Shown here one piece after another: positions 13,011 through 25,049 of a stretch of DNA of 64,000 nucleotides. Within the stretch, counting starts at the first letter, position 1; the number at the start of each line of letters is the position of its first letter. The translations under genes were made by a program, and so were the position numbers. The notes beneath the pieces were generated by a model that did not search any database, was not told where the DNA came from, and saw only the letters and a list, made by a program, of their open reading frames with translations. This DNA is from Lophium mytilinum (Eukaryota; Ascomycota; Dothideomycetes; Mytilinidiales; Mytilinidiaceae), in contig MU004202.1 in the NCBI GenBank assembly GCA_010093605.1, positions 507,560 through 571,559 of the forward strand, read 5' to 3'.

Positions 13011-15887
13011 GTAGGGCGCGGAGCGCCGGCTAAGAGGTAGGTAAGGCTAGCGCTAAGTAAGGTTAAGTAATAGTAGTATATAATAGAGGCTATATAACGC
13101 TATTATCTATAATAGAAATATATTATAATAAGGGTTACATTATAGCTATAATAAGTAAAGCGGCTTTTTATTTCTCTATTATATATTAATAGCGTTTTTA
13201 TTTTCTATCTATAGAATAGTTTATAGTTTTTCTAATTCTAAGAAAGTACTCTAGCTAGTATTACTATAGCTCTATATACTTATATACCCCTAGATATCTC
13301 TTAAGTATATTCTAAGTATAAGAAATAATAAGGCTATTCTTTAGGCATTCTATTAACTTAATTATAATTAATTCTATAGCCTAATTCTCTACTATTATAG
13401 TACCTATCTTATATATATCTTAATACTAGCTCTTAAATCTATAATAGTAAACTTTTTACTAAATAGAACTCTTATTCTAAAGCTTTCTTTTAGCCTAGTA
13501 TAATATACTCTACCTAAGTTCTAGGCTAAGTTTACTAGCCTATAATCTTATACTTCTAGTTTTTAGCTAGAGGTTTTAAAATATAGGTTTAGGCTATATA
13601 TAGATATTAGGCTATAGATACTATACCTTAGAATCTTACTCTAGAAGTTAGGCTAGAGGTTTTAGGTATTAGAGTTCTACTCTAGAAGTTTTAGGCTAGG
13701 GGTTTTACGCCTTAGAGTTTTAGGCTAGTATATAAAAAGTAAGTATTAGTAGTTTATTACTAAGAAGTTATATATATATACTACTTAAAGCCTTAATTAT
13801 TAATATCTTCTAAGAAGAACTAAGGTATAATAAATACCTATAGCTTTAAATACCTAGTAAGTATTTCTAATATTATAAGAGTTATATAAGTATTAGCCGC
13901 GCTAGATACTTCTTATCTAGTAGTAGAGTATTAGAGTATTATTAATATACTATAAATATAATACTTAGAAGATATAATTAAGAATTAGTACTATAGAATA
14001 TACCTTATAGCTAGGAATATAGTTATATAACTACTCTATATTATTTTAAATAAACTACACCCTATTAAAGTTTCTAGAAAATAGTATATAGAATCTTAGA
14101 ATTGTTCCTAGAAATTACTATATAAAATTATAGGATAATCTCTATCTAGATAGGTAGATATTTATATATAGATTATATATAAGTAAAAGATTCTAGTAGA
14201 AGTAGAGTAGAGAATTATAGTTAGTAAAAGATAGCTTAAATATAAATCTTTTATAACTATACCTTAAGCGCCCTTATATAGACCTACAGCTATACCTTAT
14301 ATAATAGAGATATATTTTATACCTAGAAACCTAACCCTAGATCTAGAGATATAAGTAAGATAAAAGGCTAGATAGATACTAATTAGTACTATATCTTATA
14401 TTACCCTATCTAATCTATAGCTTACCTAAATAGTTCCCTATCTTAGTAAGTATTTATCTATCCTAGTATAACCCTACGCTAATAGTAATAGGGCTAGCTT
14501 TAGTAATAATTTTTTTAATATATTATAAATAGTTATAGAATGCCGGCCTTCCCCTAGATAAAAAAAGTACTATTTTTATTAAGTCTTCTAATACTATCTA
14601 CCTTTACTATATACTAATAATTAGAGAACTTATAAGGCCTAATTTTAAAGTATTCTCTTAGAGTTACCTTATAAATTAAGAATATACTAAACCTATCTAC
14701 TTTACCTATTAAATTATATTATATTTTAGAATTAGTTTCTATAGCTAGAATATTTTTTTAATATTCTTTTTTAAAGTTATATTAGCCTCTATAAAGAACT
14801 TTTACAGCCTATTTTTTAGTATTATACTAATTCTTATAGAGAATCCTTATAGTATTTATTATAGTATTCTTTTAAAGTTGCGCTAATTCTTATATAGGTA
14901 CTAAATCTATTTAGATATAGGCTTATACTAATATAGAAAGTTTTAAATATCTCTTAAAATACTACGTATACTTATAGCTGCCTAATCTTCTTCTATTTAT
15001 ATTTATAAGTCTACTAATTTAATTTAGCTATAAGATAGATCTATAAGTGCTAGCCCGGCTAATTATTATATATATTTAGAGTATTAGATTTCTATATTAG
15101 TCTCTTTATAGTATATCTTCTAGCTATTAATATTCTAGCTACTAATTTATATAGAGGTATATACTAATAGTAAAGCGCCTAGCTACTACTAGTACTCTAC
15201 TATCTATCTACCTTACTAAGTTCTACCTTTAAAGGCCTAGTAGTAAATTACCTATATATTTCTCTAAACCTATAAACTATTAACTAGAATAAGCTAGGCG
15301 GATATAGTAATATTATAATTATCTAGTACCTAGAGCTACTCTATAATTATTACTAATAGCGGACGCCTAGATCTTAAGTAAGGACTAGAAACTTTAGTAG
15401 AGAACTTTTTAATATTTAAAAGATATACTTCTTCTATAGCTAATTATAAGTAAGAGATATATTAGTTACTAATAGTATACTAGTAAGAAATACCTTCTAT
15501 AATAAGGCTTCTTAACTAAGGTTTTAGTAAGTTAAATCTAAAGTATCTTTTTAAGTAGTATAGCTAATATAATACTAATTAAACTCTATTAACTTTTTCT
15601 ACTAGCTTTATACTCTCTATTATACTATATACCTTCTTTTATACTTCTTCTTACGCGCATCTTATTAAGAGTTAGATAAAGATAGCTAGAATAAAAGAGC
15701 GGGGATTTTAAATATATAAATTTATTATAATACTATATATAGCCTTTAATACTATTTCTTATAGTACTTTTAGTAGTAAGTTATTTTATTCTATATAGAT
15801 ATTCTATATAGCTAACTAGAACGCCCTTCTTAGGCTTCTACCTTATATATTATAGCTCTCTTCTATCTCTAATCTTAACTACCTCTT
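13011..15887. repeat. Unassigned RIP-degraded region, insertion target of the family-B minus copy
   Basis: About 2.9 kb of RIP-saturated DNA. A short less-degraded GC patch opens it (about 13,011-13,060). Longer plus-strand protein-like stretches are visible at about 13,780-14,130 and 15,000-15,700. I recognise no domain in them. This DNA must predate the family-B insertion that interrupts it at 15,888. It may continue at 23,092-23,865. Confidence 0.5.
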
Positions 15888-16123
15888 TATTAGGTTTATA
15901 GCTAAGAAAAGAGTTATATTTCTATTAATAAGGTTGCATAGAGAGGAGAGAGGCTCCGGCTATAAGCCTACTATATAGTTAAGTACGCGCCGGTAGAACC
16001 CTAGGCGCCGGTAGAACCTCGGGCGCTGGAAGAACTCTTAGCCTAGAGATTACATAATATCTATATATATAATAACCCCTAGCCTTAATAACTACTAAGA
16101 GAATACTAAGAAATAATATAATA
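15888..16123 (-). repeat. 3' LTR of family-B minus copy
   Basis: 236 bp, homologous to 22,851-23,086 and 11,169-11,404. Its left edge abuts the target duplication CTCTT. Confidence 0.92.
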
Positions 16124-19100
16124 TATGCCCCCTCTTTTAAAAACTAAGCTTCTATAAGGACTTATAGAGAGAAAGACTTACTATTAAACTTATATATTAG
16201 ATAGCTAATATAGGCATAGCTCTATATATAGATAGAGCGTACTAATAAAACTATATAAATAGGCGTCCTTAATTAAATTAATTCTACTATCTAATAGCAG
16301 CGTAGAATCTTAAGTTATACTAGACTATTATAATAATATAGTAATGTTCTAAAGGTTCTATAGTAGAGTCTAGTCCTTTAGTTTAATAAAGTAAGCGGGC
16401 GGTTTAGGTTTCCGTAGGCTGCAATAATAGAAGTTGAAGACTTTATAAAGGCAGCCCTTAAGGTTTCTAGATAGTTGCTAGAATTAGTATAGTTATATAC
16501 TACTAATATAGTAGACTTTATATTAGACATTGTTATTCTTAACGCGTAAGTTAATAATTTAGGTAACTATAAATTCCTCTACTAGCTTATTATTATTATC
16601 TCTTTAGATTAGCTCTAGTAGTAGTATAGGCTTAGGCCTATTCTATCCTTTAATAGGCTTAGAAGTATTAAGATAGAGTAGTAATAGGTAAAAGACGTTA
16701 TATATCTTTATATTAGACGGTAGGTCTAATTAGAAGGCTGCGCCCTAATTAATAATCTTATTAATATAGAAGAGACCTATAAATTTATTATTAAGGGCCT
16801 TCTTAGCGCGGTCTAGCTTAATATTCTTAGCGTTAAGCTAGACTATATTATTAACGCGTATATTAGCGGCTGCATTATAGTATTAGTTAGCTTAGTAAGC
16901 TTATTTCTCTTAAGCCTATATAATATAGTTCTATAGGTAGACCTTAATATCCTTTAGATATTTAGCTATATTATTAGCTAGTTTCTGTTTAATTTCCTTA
17001 TTCTTAGATATCTTTCTATTCTTAATAGTAGGCGGCTTAAGCTCTAAGCAAGGGTTATAGCTATAATTAGTAAAGAATAGAGATAGTTCTATTATAGCTA
17101 AGACATAAGTATTAGCTACTAGTTCCGCTAAGAGTAATAGGTTATACTAATTATTCTATATATAGTTAATATAAGCTTATAGGTACTTCTTTATATTAGC
17201 ATTAGTAATTTCTATTTACCCGTCTATTTCCGGGTAGAAAGCGGTAGATGTATTAAGCGATAATTATAACTACTAGTAGAGGTATTACTAAAACTTAGAG
17301 GTAAACTATATACCTAGATTACTAGTAATAGACGCTAGTAGCCTATAGAGTTAATAGATCTATTAGAAATAGACTTTAGTAAGCTTATCTACTTCTAGTA
17401 ATATAATAGTAAGGAAATAGCGTTTTTTAGATAACCTATTAATTATAATAAGTATATAGTAATATTTACAGCTGTAATACTTATAGATAGGTAAGTTAAT
17501 AATATAGTCTATTATAATATCGCGCTAGCAGTAGAGAGGGATAGGTAAGAGGCGTAAGAAGCCTTACTTAGTAAAATTAGAAGGCTTAATATTATAGTAA
17601 TACTAATAGGCATTAATATATTTTATAATTAATTTAGTAAACCTAGGCTAGTAGTAGCTTAGGCGGATTTATTATAGATAGTTAGTATATTCTCTATATC
17701 CTGCGCTAGTATAGTTATAACTAAGCTATAATATTCTTAATTAGAGGGCGGCTAATTAGGGTATAAATAATTATTAAGAGTCCTTATAGAGGACCTATAG
17801 CTTATTATTAGTAATTTCTAACTTGCTTATTAATAATTAGACGCGTTTATTCTTTAGAATATTACGTAGAAGCTTTTAATTACCGCGTTACTTAAGTACT
17901 ATAATGCGATAGACTAGGCAGTTATCTAACTAATTATCTAGATTATTACTGCTATTCTAGAAAGCGCTTTTATCTACCTTATAGGCCTCTTAGATAAGTT
18001 TATATAGGGGCTAGGTGTAATTTACCTCTATAATACTTATAGTCTAGAGATAGAGCTCTTTTAATATCTTAGAGGTAAGGTTCTTTATCTTAATAACGGT
18101 TTACTATTAGAATAGAAATTATTTATCGTCTTCTAATTGCGGAAGGTCTTAACTTTAGCGGGTAAGGCTATCTAGCTTAGTTTCTAAATAACTAGGCCTA
18201 TATATTAGGATGTAATTAATCTCTAAAAGAATTTATAGCTAGCGTATCTATTACTAGTTTAGTTATTAGGTTGTTATAAAGTATAATAGATTCTAGTAAT
18301 CTATTAGTACTTAGATTAGGTTCTAGTATCTATTATCTTAATACTATAGTTTCTATTCCTTAAAGGTAAGAATAATAGCAAGCAACTCCTTATTATAGAT
18401 CTTATAGTTGCACTCCGCTAGTATTATCTTATAAGAGTAGAAAGTAACTAGGTGCTATATTCTATTATTATATAGCTAAGAGAAGACTTCTACAGCTATA
18501 TAATTAGACGCGTCTATCTTAATATATAATTTCTAGTTAGAGTTAAAGTATTTAAGATAGGGCGTAGTAGTAAACGCTATTTTAAGGTTATTAAAAGCTT
18601 TCTAGCAGCCCGATATCTATTTAAAATAAATGCGCCCGTCTAGTTCTTTTTATAAGAGGTTAGTAAGTAGCTTATATAGTTGCGAAAAGCCTTATATAAA
18701 TTATCTATAGAAGTTAGCTAGGTCTAGAAAGGCCTAGACATCTTTAAGATAGGTAGAAGTAGCCTATTTAGTAATAGCCTTAACTTTCTTCTAGTCTATT
18801 TTAACGCCCTTAGTTATAATAATAAGGCTAAGGTACTTAATACGCTTAATAAGGAATTTATATTTATTAATATTAAGGTATAGGCCTACTTTATATAGTT
18901 AGTCTAGTACCTTTTATATATGCGTAATGTATTCCTCTTCTATTCTATCTATAAATACTAGTATATTATCTATATAGGCTAAATAGAAGTTATCTAAATA
19001 CTTATAGAGAACGTTATTAATAAATATCTAGAAGGTGCCGGGGCTATTATATATACTAAATCCTAAGACTTTAGATTAGAATATTCTATAGCGTATAATA

Positions 19101-22100
19101 AAAGCTATTTTCTATTTATTACTAGGTTTAATACGGACGCGGTTAAAAGCTAAGATAATATTTAGCTTAGTATACTACTTAGCTTTATAGAGGTAGTTAA
19201 GTATCTCTTAGATAATAGGAATTAGGTATTAGTTTTTAATAGTAATAGCATTAAGGCTATAGTAGTTAATATAGAACCGATAGGTTCTATCTAGTTTCTT
19301 AATAAGTAGCACGGGTGCGTGCGTAGAAGAATTACTATTCTTAATAAAACTATTACCTAATAGCTTCTAAAGCTTATTATAGATAATATAGTTCTTCTCC
19401 TCTAATATAGCTTAGGTCTTGTATTTAGGTAGTGGAGCGCCTAGCTATAGAAGGATTACGTAGTTATAGTTATAGTATAGAGGCAGGTTTTTAGCTTCCT
19501 ATTATAACTATATATTAACCTAAGAGTGGAAACGCTTATCTAGTTATTTCTATAGTTTATTAGATAAATACGTCCTGTATTCCTTTATAAACTTATTATA
19601 TTTATTAACGCTAAGGGCGTATAGTTTAAGCGTACTGTTATCCTTTAGAACGCTAATAATGTGTCTAATCGCGGGTGTATTAAATAGAGAGTTATCTAGC
19701 TTAGAGATAAACTCTAGTCTATAGATCTAAATAAGGTTCTTAGGCTTAGCGTATTAAATATAGTATTCTATTAAACTAATAGATATCGCGAATAAGAATG
19801 TAGATTAAAGCTTATTAGGTCTAGCCGCGTAAAATAGAGCTTCTTTATAGTATATCTTAGCTAGTATACTATTATAATAGCAGTGTAGATTACGGCATTA
19901 TAATTAATAAAAGTAGAAGCTTTTCTTAATAAAGTTAATTTCTAGGTTGTAAGTTTTATACTAATCTGTGCCTAGGACTAGAGGGATATATTCTAGGTTA
20001 GTAATATAGTAGACTAGCTGCTCTATATATAAGCCTATAGTAATATTAATAATTATAGCGTATATAATAGACTAAGAGGAGTTAGAGTTATTAATATAGG
20101 TAAGATAGTAAGGTAAATTAAGAGGAATTTAATAAATTTTATATTTACGCGTAAATAATTAATTAATAAAAGAGGAGGTTGCACTATTATTAGAGAGAGA
20201 GTAAGTATAAATAATTTAATTACTATCTAAGGCTATAGAATAAGAAAGTAAGTACTAACTACCTTTCTTTAGCTAGAGCTTTATAATATCGTGCTAAGTA
20301 CGTATAATAGCTATTGCGGAAATATAAAGTTCCGGCTAGTTCTTATTATTCTTAATATACTCTAGCACCTTCTATAGCTAGAAAAAGGTATTAAATTATA
20401 GTAGAGGTTCTACTACTTTTATTCTATATTTTTTAGGTGTTCTATATTTAGTACCCCTATAACAGCTCTTATATAATTTCTAGTCCTTCTTACTTAGAAG
20501 GTTATCTATAGTAGAAACTAAGTTACCGCACTTAGAGGAAGCTAGTATAGAATAAGGGGTAGATAATAGGGTTAATAATAGAGTATATTTATAATTAATT
20601 ATAATAGGTCCTTAGGCGTAACTATACTTAAGAACTACTTATTTTTCTAGCCGGAAAATATAGTATTAGTAGCGCGGAGAGGAAGGCCGCTAGTTATCTA
20701 GATAGAGAAGTTCTAAAGAGGATAGTTATTATTAACCGCGCAGTAACTAATATAGCAGTAGCAGTTATAAGCGCCCGCTACGCGCGTCCTCTCTTTATTA
20801 GCTTTAGTAAGCTTACTAATACTCTAGATATATACTAGTTTATCCGCTAGAGTTATAGTATATAAGCGTTATTCTATACTAGCCGCGGCTATAATAGTAG
20901 AGGCGCGCGGAGTACTTAATAAAGTTATTAAAGAAGTTATTATAGTTATAGTTATAGTATTAGTACCTATAGTAGATATAGATAAGTATCTACTATAGCT
21001 GCGGCCACGGCCGCGTATTAATTAAGTAGTTATAGTTAATGCGGTTGCCTAATAGGGCTAGAAGATAAGGGTATTATACTTCTTAGCTTACTAGAAGGCT
21101 ATATTCTATATATCTATAGTATAGATATATTATATAAAGTTATTAAAGCAGTTATATATTACTCTATTAATAAGCTTAGATTATAGGTATAGTATAAGAT
21201 GTATCTTAAATTAGTAGATAAGCTTAGCTAGTCCTTAGTTAAGGTTGCTAATAATATTAAGAAAGTAGTTATAGAAGGTTATAAATAAGTTGTTACCTAT
21301 ATAGAGAGTCTTAAGTTATATTAGCGCCTTAGCCTTAATATTATATTTACTATAACTATTATTAAGAGAGTAGAGGGTATTAGTCTTATTATAGATAATC
21401 TAATTACGGCGCTATACCTAAATGCGCTTAAAGGGTCTACCTAATAGAACGCTCTTAATATAATTAAGCTTATAGTTATCTATCTTATTAGAAAAGGTAT
21501 AGTAAATCTTAGTAAGAACCTTACTGCGCTAGATTAGATATGCGTCTAGGTCCTCTCTATTAAATATAACTAGATCTAGCTAGCAGTAGATGCGCTAGTA
21601 AGATATTAATAATAGTAGTTAAGTATATAGTAGAGTATAGCTATTATAGTAGCTATTATTATAATATTAGTTATCTAAACGTTTATTATATAGAGAGGTA
21701 GAGCGGCGGGCTTAATTACCGCCGCTGCGGAGGTTTACGTTTATAGTAGGAGAAGTATATCTAGGCTCTACATAGATATTATTATTATAGCCCTCGCAAC
21801 TATAGTTATTAGGCCTACCTAGTAGTTATTCTCTAGTCCTGCTATTTATCTACTAATAGTCGACATTATTATCGCGCCGCTTATTATTATTAAAATAAAC
21901 GGGCCCTTTAGATATTATCTTAGCAGGCTTAGACTATTATTATTATTAGAGTTTATATGCGTAAGCCTAGGCAGCCTAAAGGCTAAGCTTAAAATTATTA
22001 AGCTAGATCTTTAGGTCTATAATAATCTTATCTATATTATTAAACCGCTTATAGAGGTTTATAGATATATTCTTCTATTTCTCTAAGCTAGCGCTGTAGT

Positions 22101-22655
22101 TATTAATATAGATATTAGTGCTTTTAACTAGAGTGCGTAGTAGTTTAAAGGCTTTAAGCGGCTTAGAATTTACCTATTAATAGAACTTAAATAAGTTCTA
22201 GAATATAGTGCCTTCTAGCTTTATAGTTAGGTCCTTAATATTATATAAGTCTAGAAGAAGGTTAAAGGTAATAGGGCTCTCTATAATCTAAGAGTCTATA
22301 CTAATAGTATAGAAGTTCTAGATATTAAGGGCCTCTACTACAGCTATATTTAGTAGCTTACTAACGCGCTTACGCCGCTTAGTAAGCTAGTTTTATTAAT
22401 TCTTTATACGTAAGGCTAAGTAGTTAAGGTCTACTTATAGTACTTCTACTTTCTTATCTACTTTCTTAAAGATATCGCCCTAAGTGTAGTTCTATATCTT
22501 ATTAAAGTTCTAGTAACTAACCCCCCCCTTACCTTATAGAATGTTAGAGTTATAGAGTTATCTACCGGGCGTATTAATATAGTTAGTTATACCTAGTTAT
22601 TTATAGTAAGGCCTAGGCTTTATATAGGTATAGAAAATAAGAAGAAAGTATTAGA

Positions 22656-22676
22656 GTAAGTAAGTAAGTAAGTAAG
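22656..22676. repeat. Tetranucleotide microsatellite (GTAA)n
   Basis: About five tandem GTAA/TAAG units inside the gag-side end of the family-B minus copy. Confidence 0.85.
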
Positions 22677-22850
22677 AAAAGAAAATATTTTAGTTTTAAG
22701 GTTAGTAATTAAGTAATTATATAGCTAAATCTTAAAGCTAGTAGTAGTATCTATATAGGTACACGCGTATATAGTAGTATAGCTATATAAAAAGAAATTA
22801 AGATTTCTATATTTCTATATTTCTAGGTTTTAAAGAATAACGCAATCTAG

Positions 22851-23086
22851 TATTAGGTTTATAGTTAAGAAAAGGGTTGTATTTCTATTAATAAGGTTAT
22901 ATAGAGAGGAAAGAGGCTCTAGCTATAAGCCTACTATATAGTTAAGTGCGCGCCGGTAGAACCCCGGGCGCCGGCAGAACCTTAGGCGCCGGAAGAACCC
23001 TTAGCCTAGAGATTACGTAACGTCCGTGCATATAATAACCCCTAGCCTTAATAACTACTAAGAGAATACTAAGAAATAATATAATA
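22851..23086 (-). repeat. 5' LTR of family-B minus copy
   Basis: 236 bp. It is the least RIP-degraded of the three copies and keeps several CG-rich GCGCCGG blocks. The target duplication CTCTT follows at 23,087. Confidence 0.92.
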
Positions 23087-23091
23087 CTCTT

Positions 23092-23865
23092 AATCTACTT
23101 TAGATAGAATAGTACTAAAGTAGACGTAGTTATATAGTATATTAGCGGTATTTATTAGATAGAGATATATAGCTTAGGCTATAGAATATAATAATAAAGT
23201 TCTTATATAATAGATAGATAGATAGTAGTAAACTTAGAGGATTAATAATTTTAAAATATTAATTTAGAATTCTAAAACTTAGGCGGTAGTTATATATAGG
23301 CGTATATAATCTTAAAAGTTAAAAAGTATATATAGTTTACTTATAATTATATATAACTCTAGTAATTATTATATAATATCTAGGCTATAGTACTTATACT
23401 CTAGAATATATATATAATACTTAGGTTAAGATATTTATCTTAGTAGTATCTTTAGACTATCTTAGGTATAACTAGAAAAGTAAGATAGATAATCTTAAGA
23501 ATCTTTTATAGAGATAATTCTAACTTAACTACTAGTAATTTTTAGCTAATAAGTATTATAAGTTCTAGGTTATTTTAATATAGTAAGTTTAATTTTATTA
23601 ATAGAATATTTATATTCTTAGATTTCCTTAATACTTACTTTTAATAAGAAAGGTCTTAGTAGCTAGAAATACTTAGAGTATACTTAAGTTAAAAACCTTT
23701 CTTATAATATAAGTACTATATATAATACTCTTTTATAAGGTAGATATTCTATTCTATCTCTCTATATTATATAAAGTTATTCTAAGTATAGAAATACTTA
23801 ATTTTAAAATAGAAATATAATATTACTTCTAGAAATAATTTATTTCTAACTTAGATCTATATAAG
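23092..23865. repeat. RIP-degraded tail of the repeat block
   Basis: AT-rich sequence with a short (TAGA)n microsatellite near 23,211-23,224 and no recognisable coding. It is probably the continuation of the repeat split by the family-B insertion. It ends abruptly near 23,866, where ordinary sequence with normal CA/TG content begins. Confidence 0.6.
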
Positions 23866-25049
23866 GTCGGCTAGAGTTCCCCGTCGCTTACCCCCCGATT
23901 GCGGTTAGGTGTTGTATGTAATTCACACTCCACATAATGTGGCGATTAGCACCTAATTCCATGGCGTCGATGCAACACGATCCTGGCAGCGCGGGGGCTA
24001 GCATATTTGAAGACTAGATATGAGCCGCCTCTGCCCTGTCTAGCGCACGTTTCGTGTCACGTTTCGAATCCTTCTCGGCTTTCGTCTCGGCTCTGCCCCG
24101 TCTAGAATATAGGGCATAACGCATCGGCCCGAGTCGGTCCAGCCTGGCAAGCCGGATCTGATCCCAGAGGTTAAAGATGCACGGCCCGCCAGGGCAGCGT
24201 TTCCGAATCCTTGCGGCGCGATCGAGGCCCGAGCTGACATGCCGCCTGCCGAAACCGAATCCGATAAAGGAAGGAGAAGGAAGGGGACTGCTTTTCCTCC
24301 TCCAGTGTAGTGTGACTTCATCTCCATCACCAACTTCCACCCCAGCTGGCTAGTTTCGAAACCTAGGGTATTATCTCGAGATGGTGCCCAACCCAGTTCC
24401 TTCCTGCGAGGCAAAATAATACTGCCCTTGGCAAGTAGTGTGTAATGTGTGCGTTTAGAATAGGAGAGCCGATATCGCTTGATAGAAGTCTCTCTTCAGT
24501 GCCGTACTATCTCACCAGCAGGTTAGCGAAGTTGAACCACTACAGCTCTCTTCTCGGCTTGCTTTGCTTCATACCGCCTATTCCTCCCACCATTGTGTGA
24601 CAGCTGCTCATCTCGCAAATCTTTTAGTGCATAGCAGGACTTCTGATCCCGTGCTCGCGGAACCTATACTAGATGATACGTTCGCTGCGACTGGTGTATG
24701 CAACTGTGGATTTACCTTTACCCGCCCCGAACCTGCTAATGGGAGTCTTTACTCAGTATAGTACTTCATGGACCTATCTTCCAAGAGCAAAGTGAAGCTG
24801 TCTAATGGTGCACGCAGAGGTCCCGTCCGCAAAATAAGATGGGAGATGTGAATCACGGGCTTCACAAGCACAGTCTTACTTCAGAGAAATCGATCAACTC
24901 TACACCACATTGTTTCGAGCCTCTATGTTAGAGCACATTGTACAATTTCATATAGTACTCAGAAATACTCTGGAGAAACGCCTCTGCCCCAGAACCACAA
25001 GTATTTCTCAACCTCGCTGACTCAAATACGATGCTCAAGGTCTGTACCC
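23866..25049. other. Intergenic, no gene supported
   Basis: Normal-composition DNA next to the repeat block. Short overlapping reading frames occur on both strands (for example 24,014-24,414 minus and 24,564-24,761 plus), but none shows a domain, a splice-supported extension or protein-like composition that I can defend. Confidence 0.6.

Larger units (their letters stand above)
15888..23086 (-). mobile_element. Whole but dead Ty3/Gypsy LTR retroelement, family B, minus-strand copy
   Basis: A complete 7,199-bp insertion. The LTRs are 236 bp each: 22,851-23,086 (5' LTR) and 15,888-16,123 (3' LTR). A 5-bp target-site duplication CTCTT flanks it at 15,883-15,887 and 23,087-23,091. A pyrimidine-rich tract next to the inner edge of the 3' LTR (about 16,126-16,140) is the polypurine tract on the minus strand. 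Reading leftwards on the minus strand, the order is gag-like region (about 20,900-22,800), protease/RT (RT about 18,650-19,340), RNase H (about 18,300-18,600), integrase (about 16,800-18,000) and a possible chromodomain-like tail (about 16,400-16,700). It is broken throughout by RIP-type decay. Differences between the two LTRs were made mainly by RIP and so do not date the insertion. Confidence 0.92.

Noticed and set aside
22656-22676. GTAA repeats as telomere-like or CRISPR-like repeats
   Set aside because: It is a short simple microsatellite inside a retroelement. Fungal telomeres are usually TTAGGG, and there are no spacers.
24060-24075. A TTCGAATCC string resembling a tRNA B box
   Set aside because: No A box, no acceptor-stem pairing and no cloverleaf could be built around it.
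24014-24414. Two overlapping minus-strand frames of 108 and 124 aa next to the repeat block
   Set aside because: They overlap each other in different frames, show no domain or splice support, and look like a chance opening in GC-richer promoter-like DNA.
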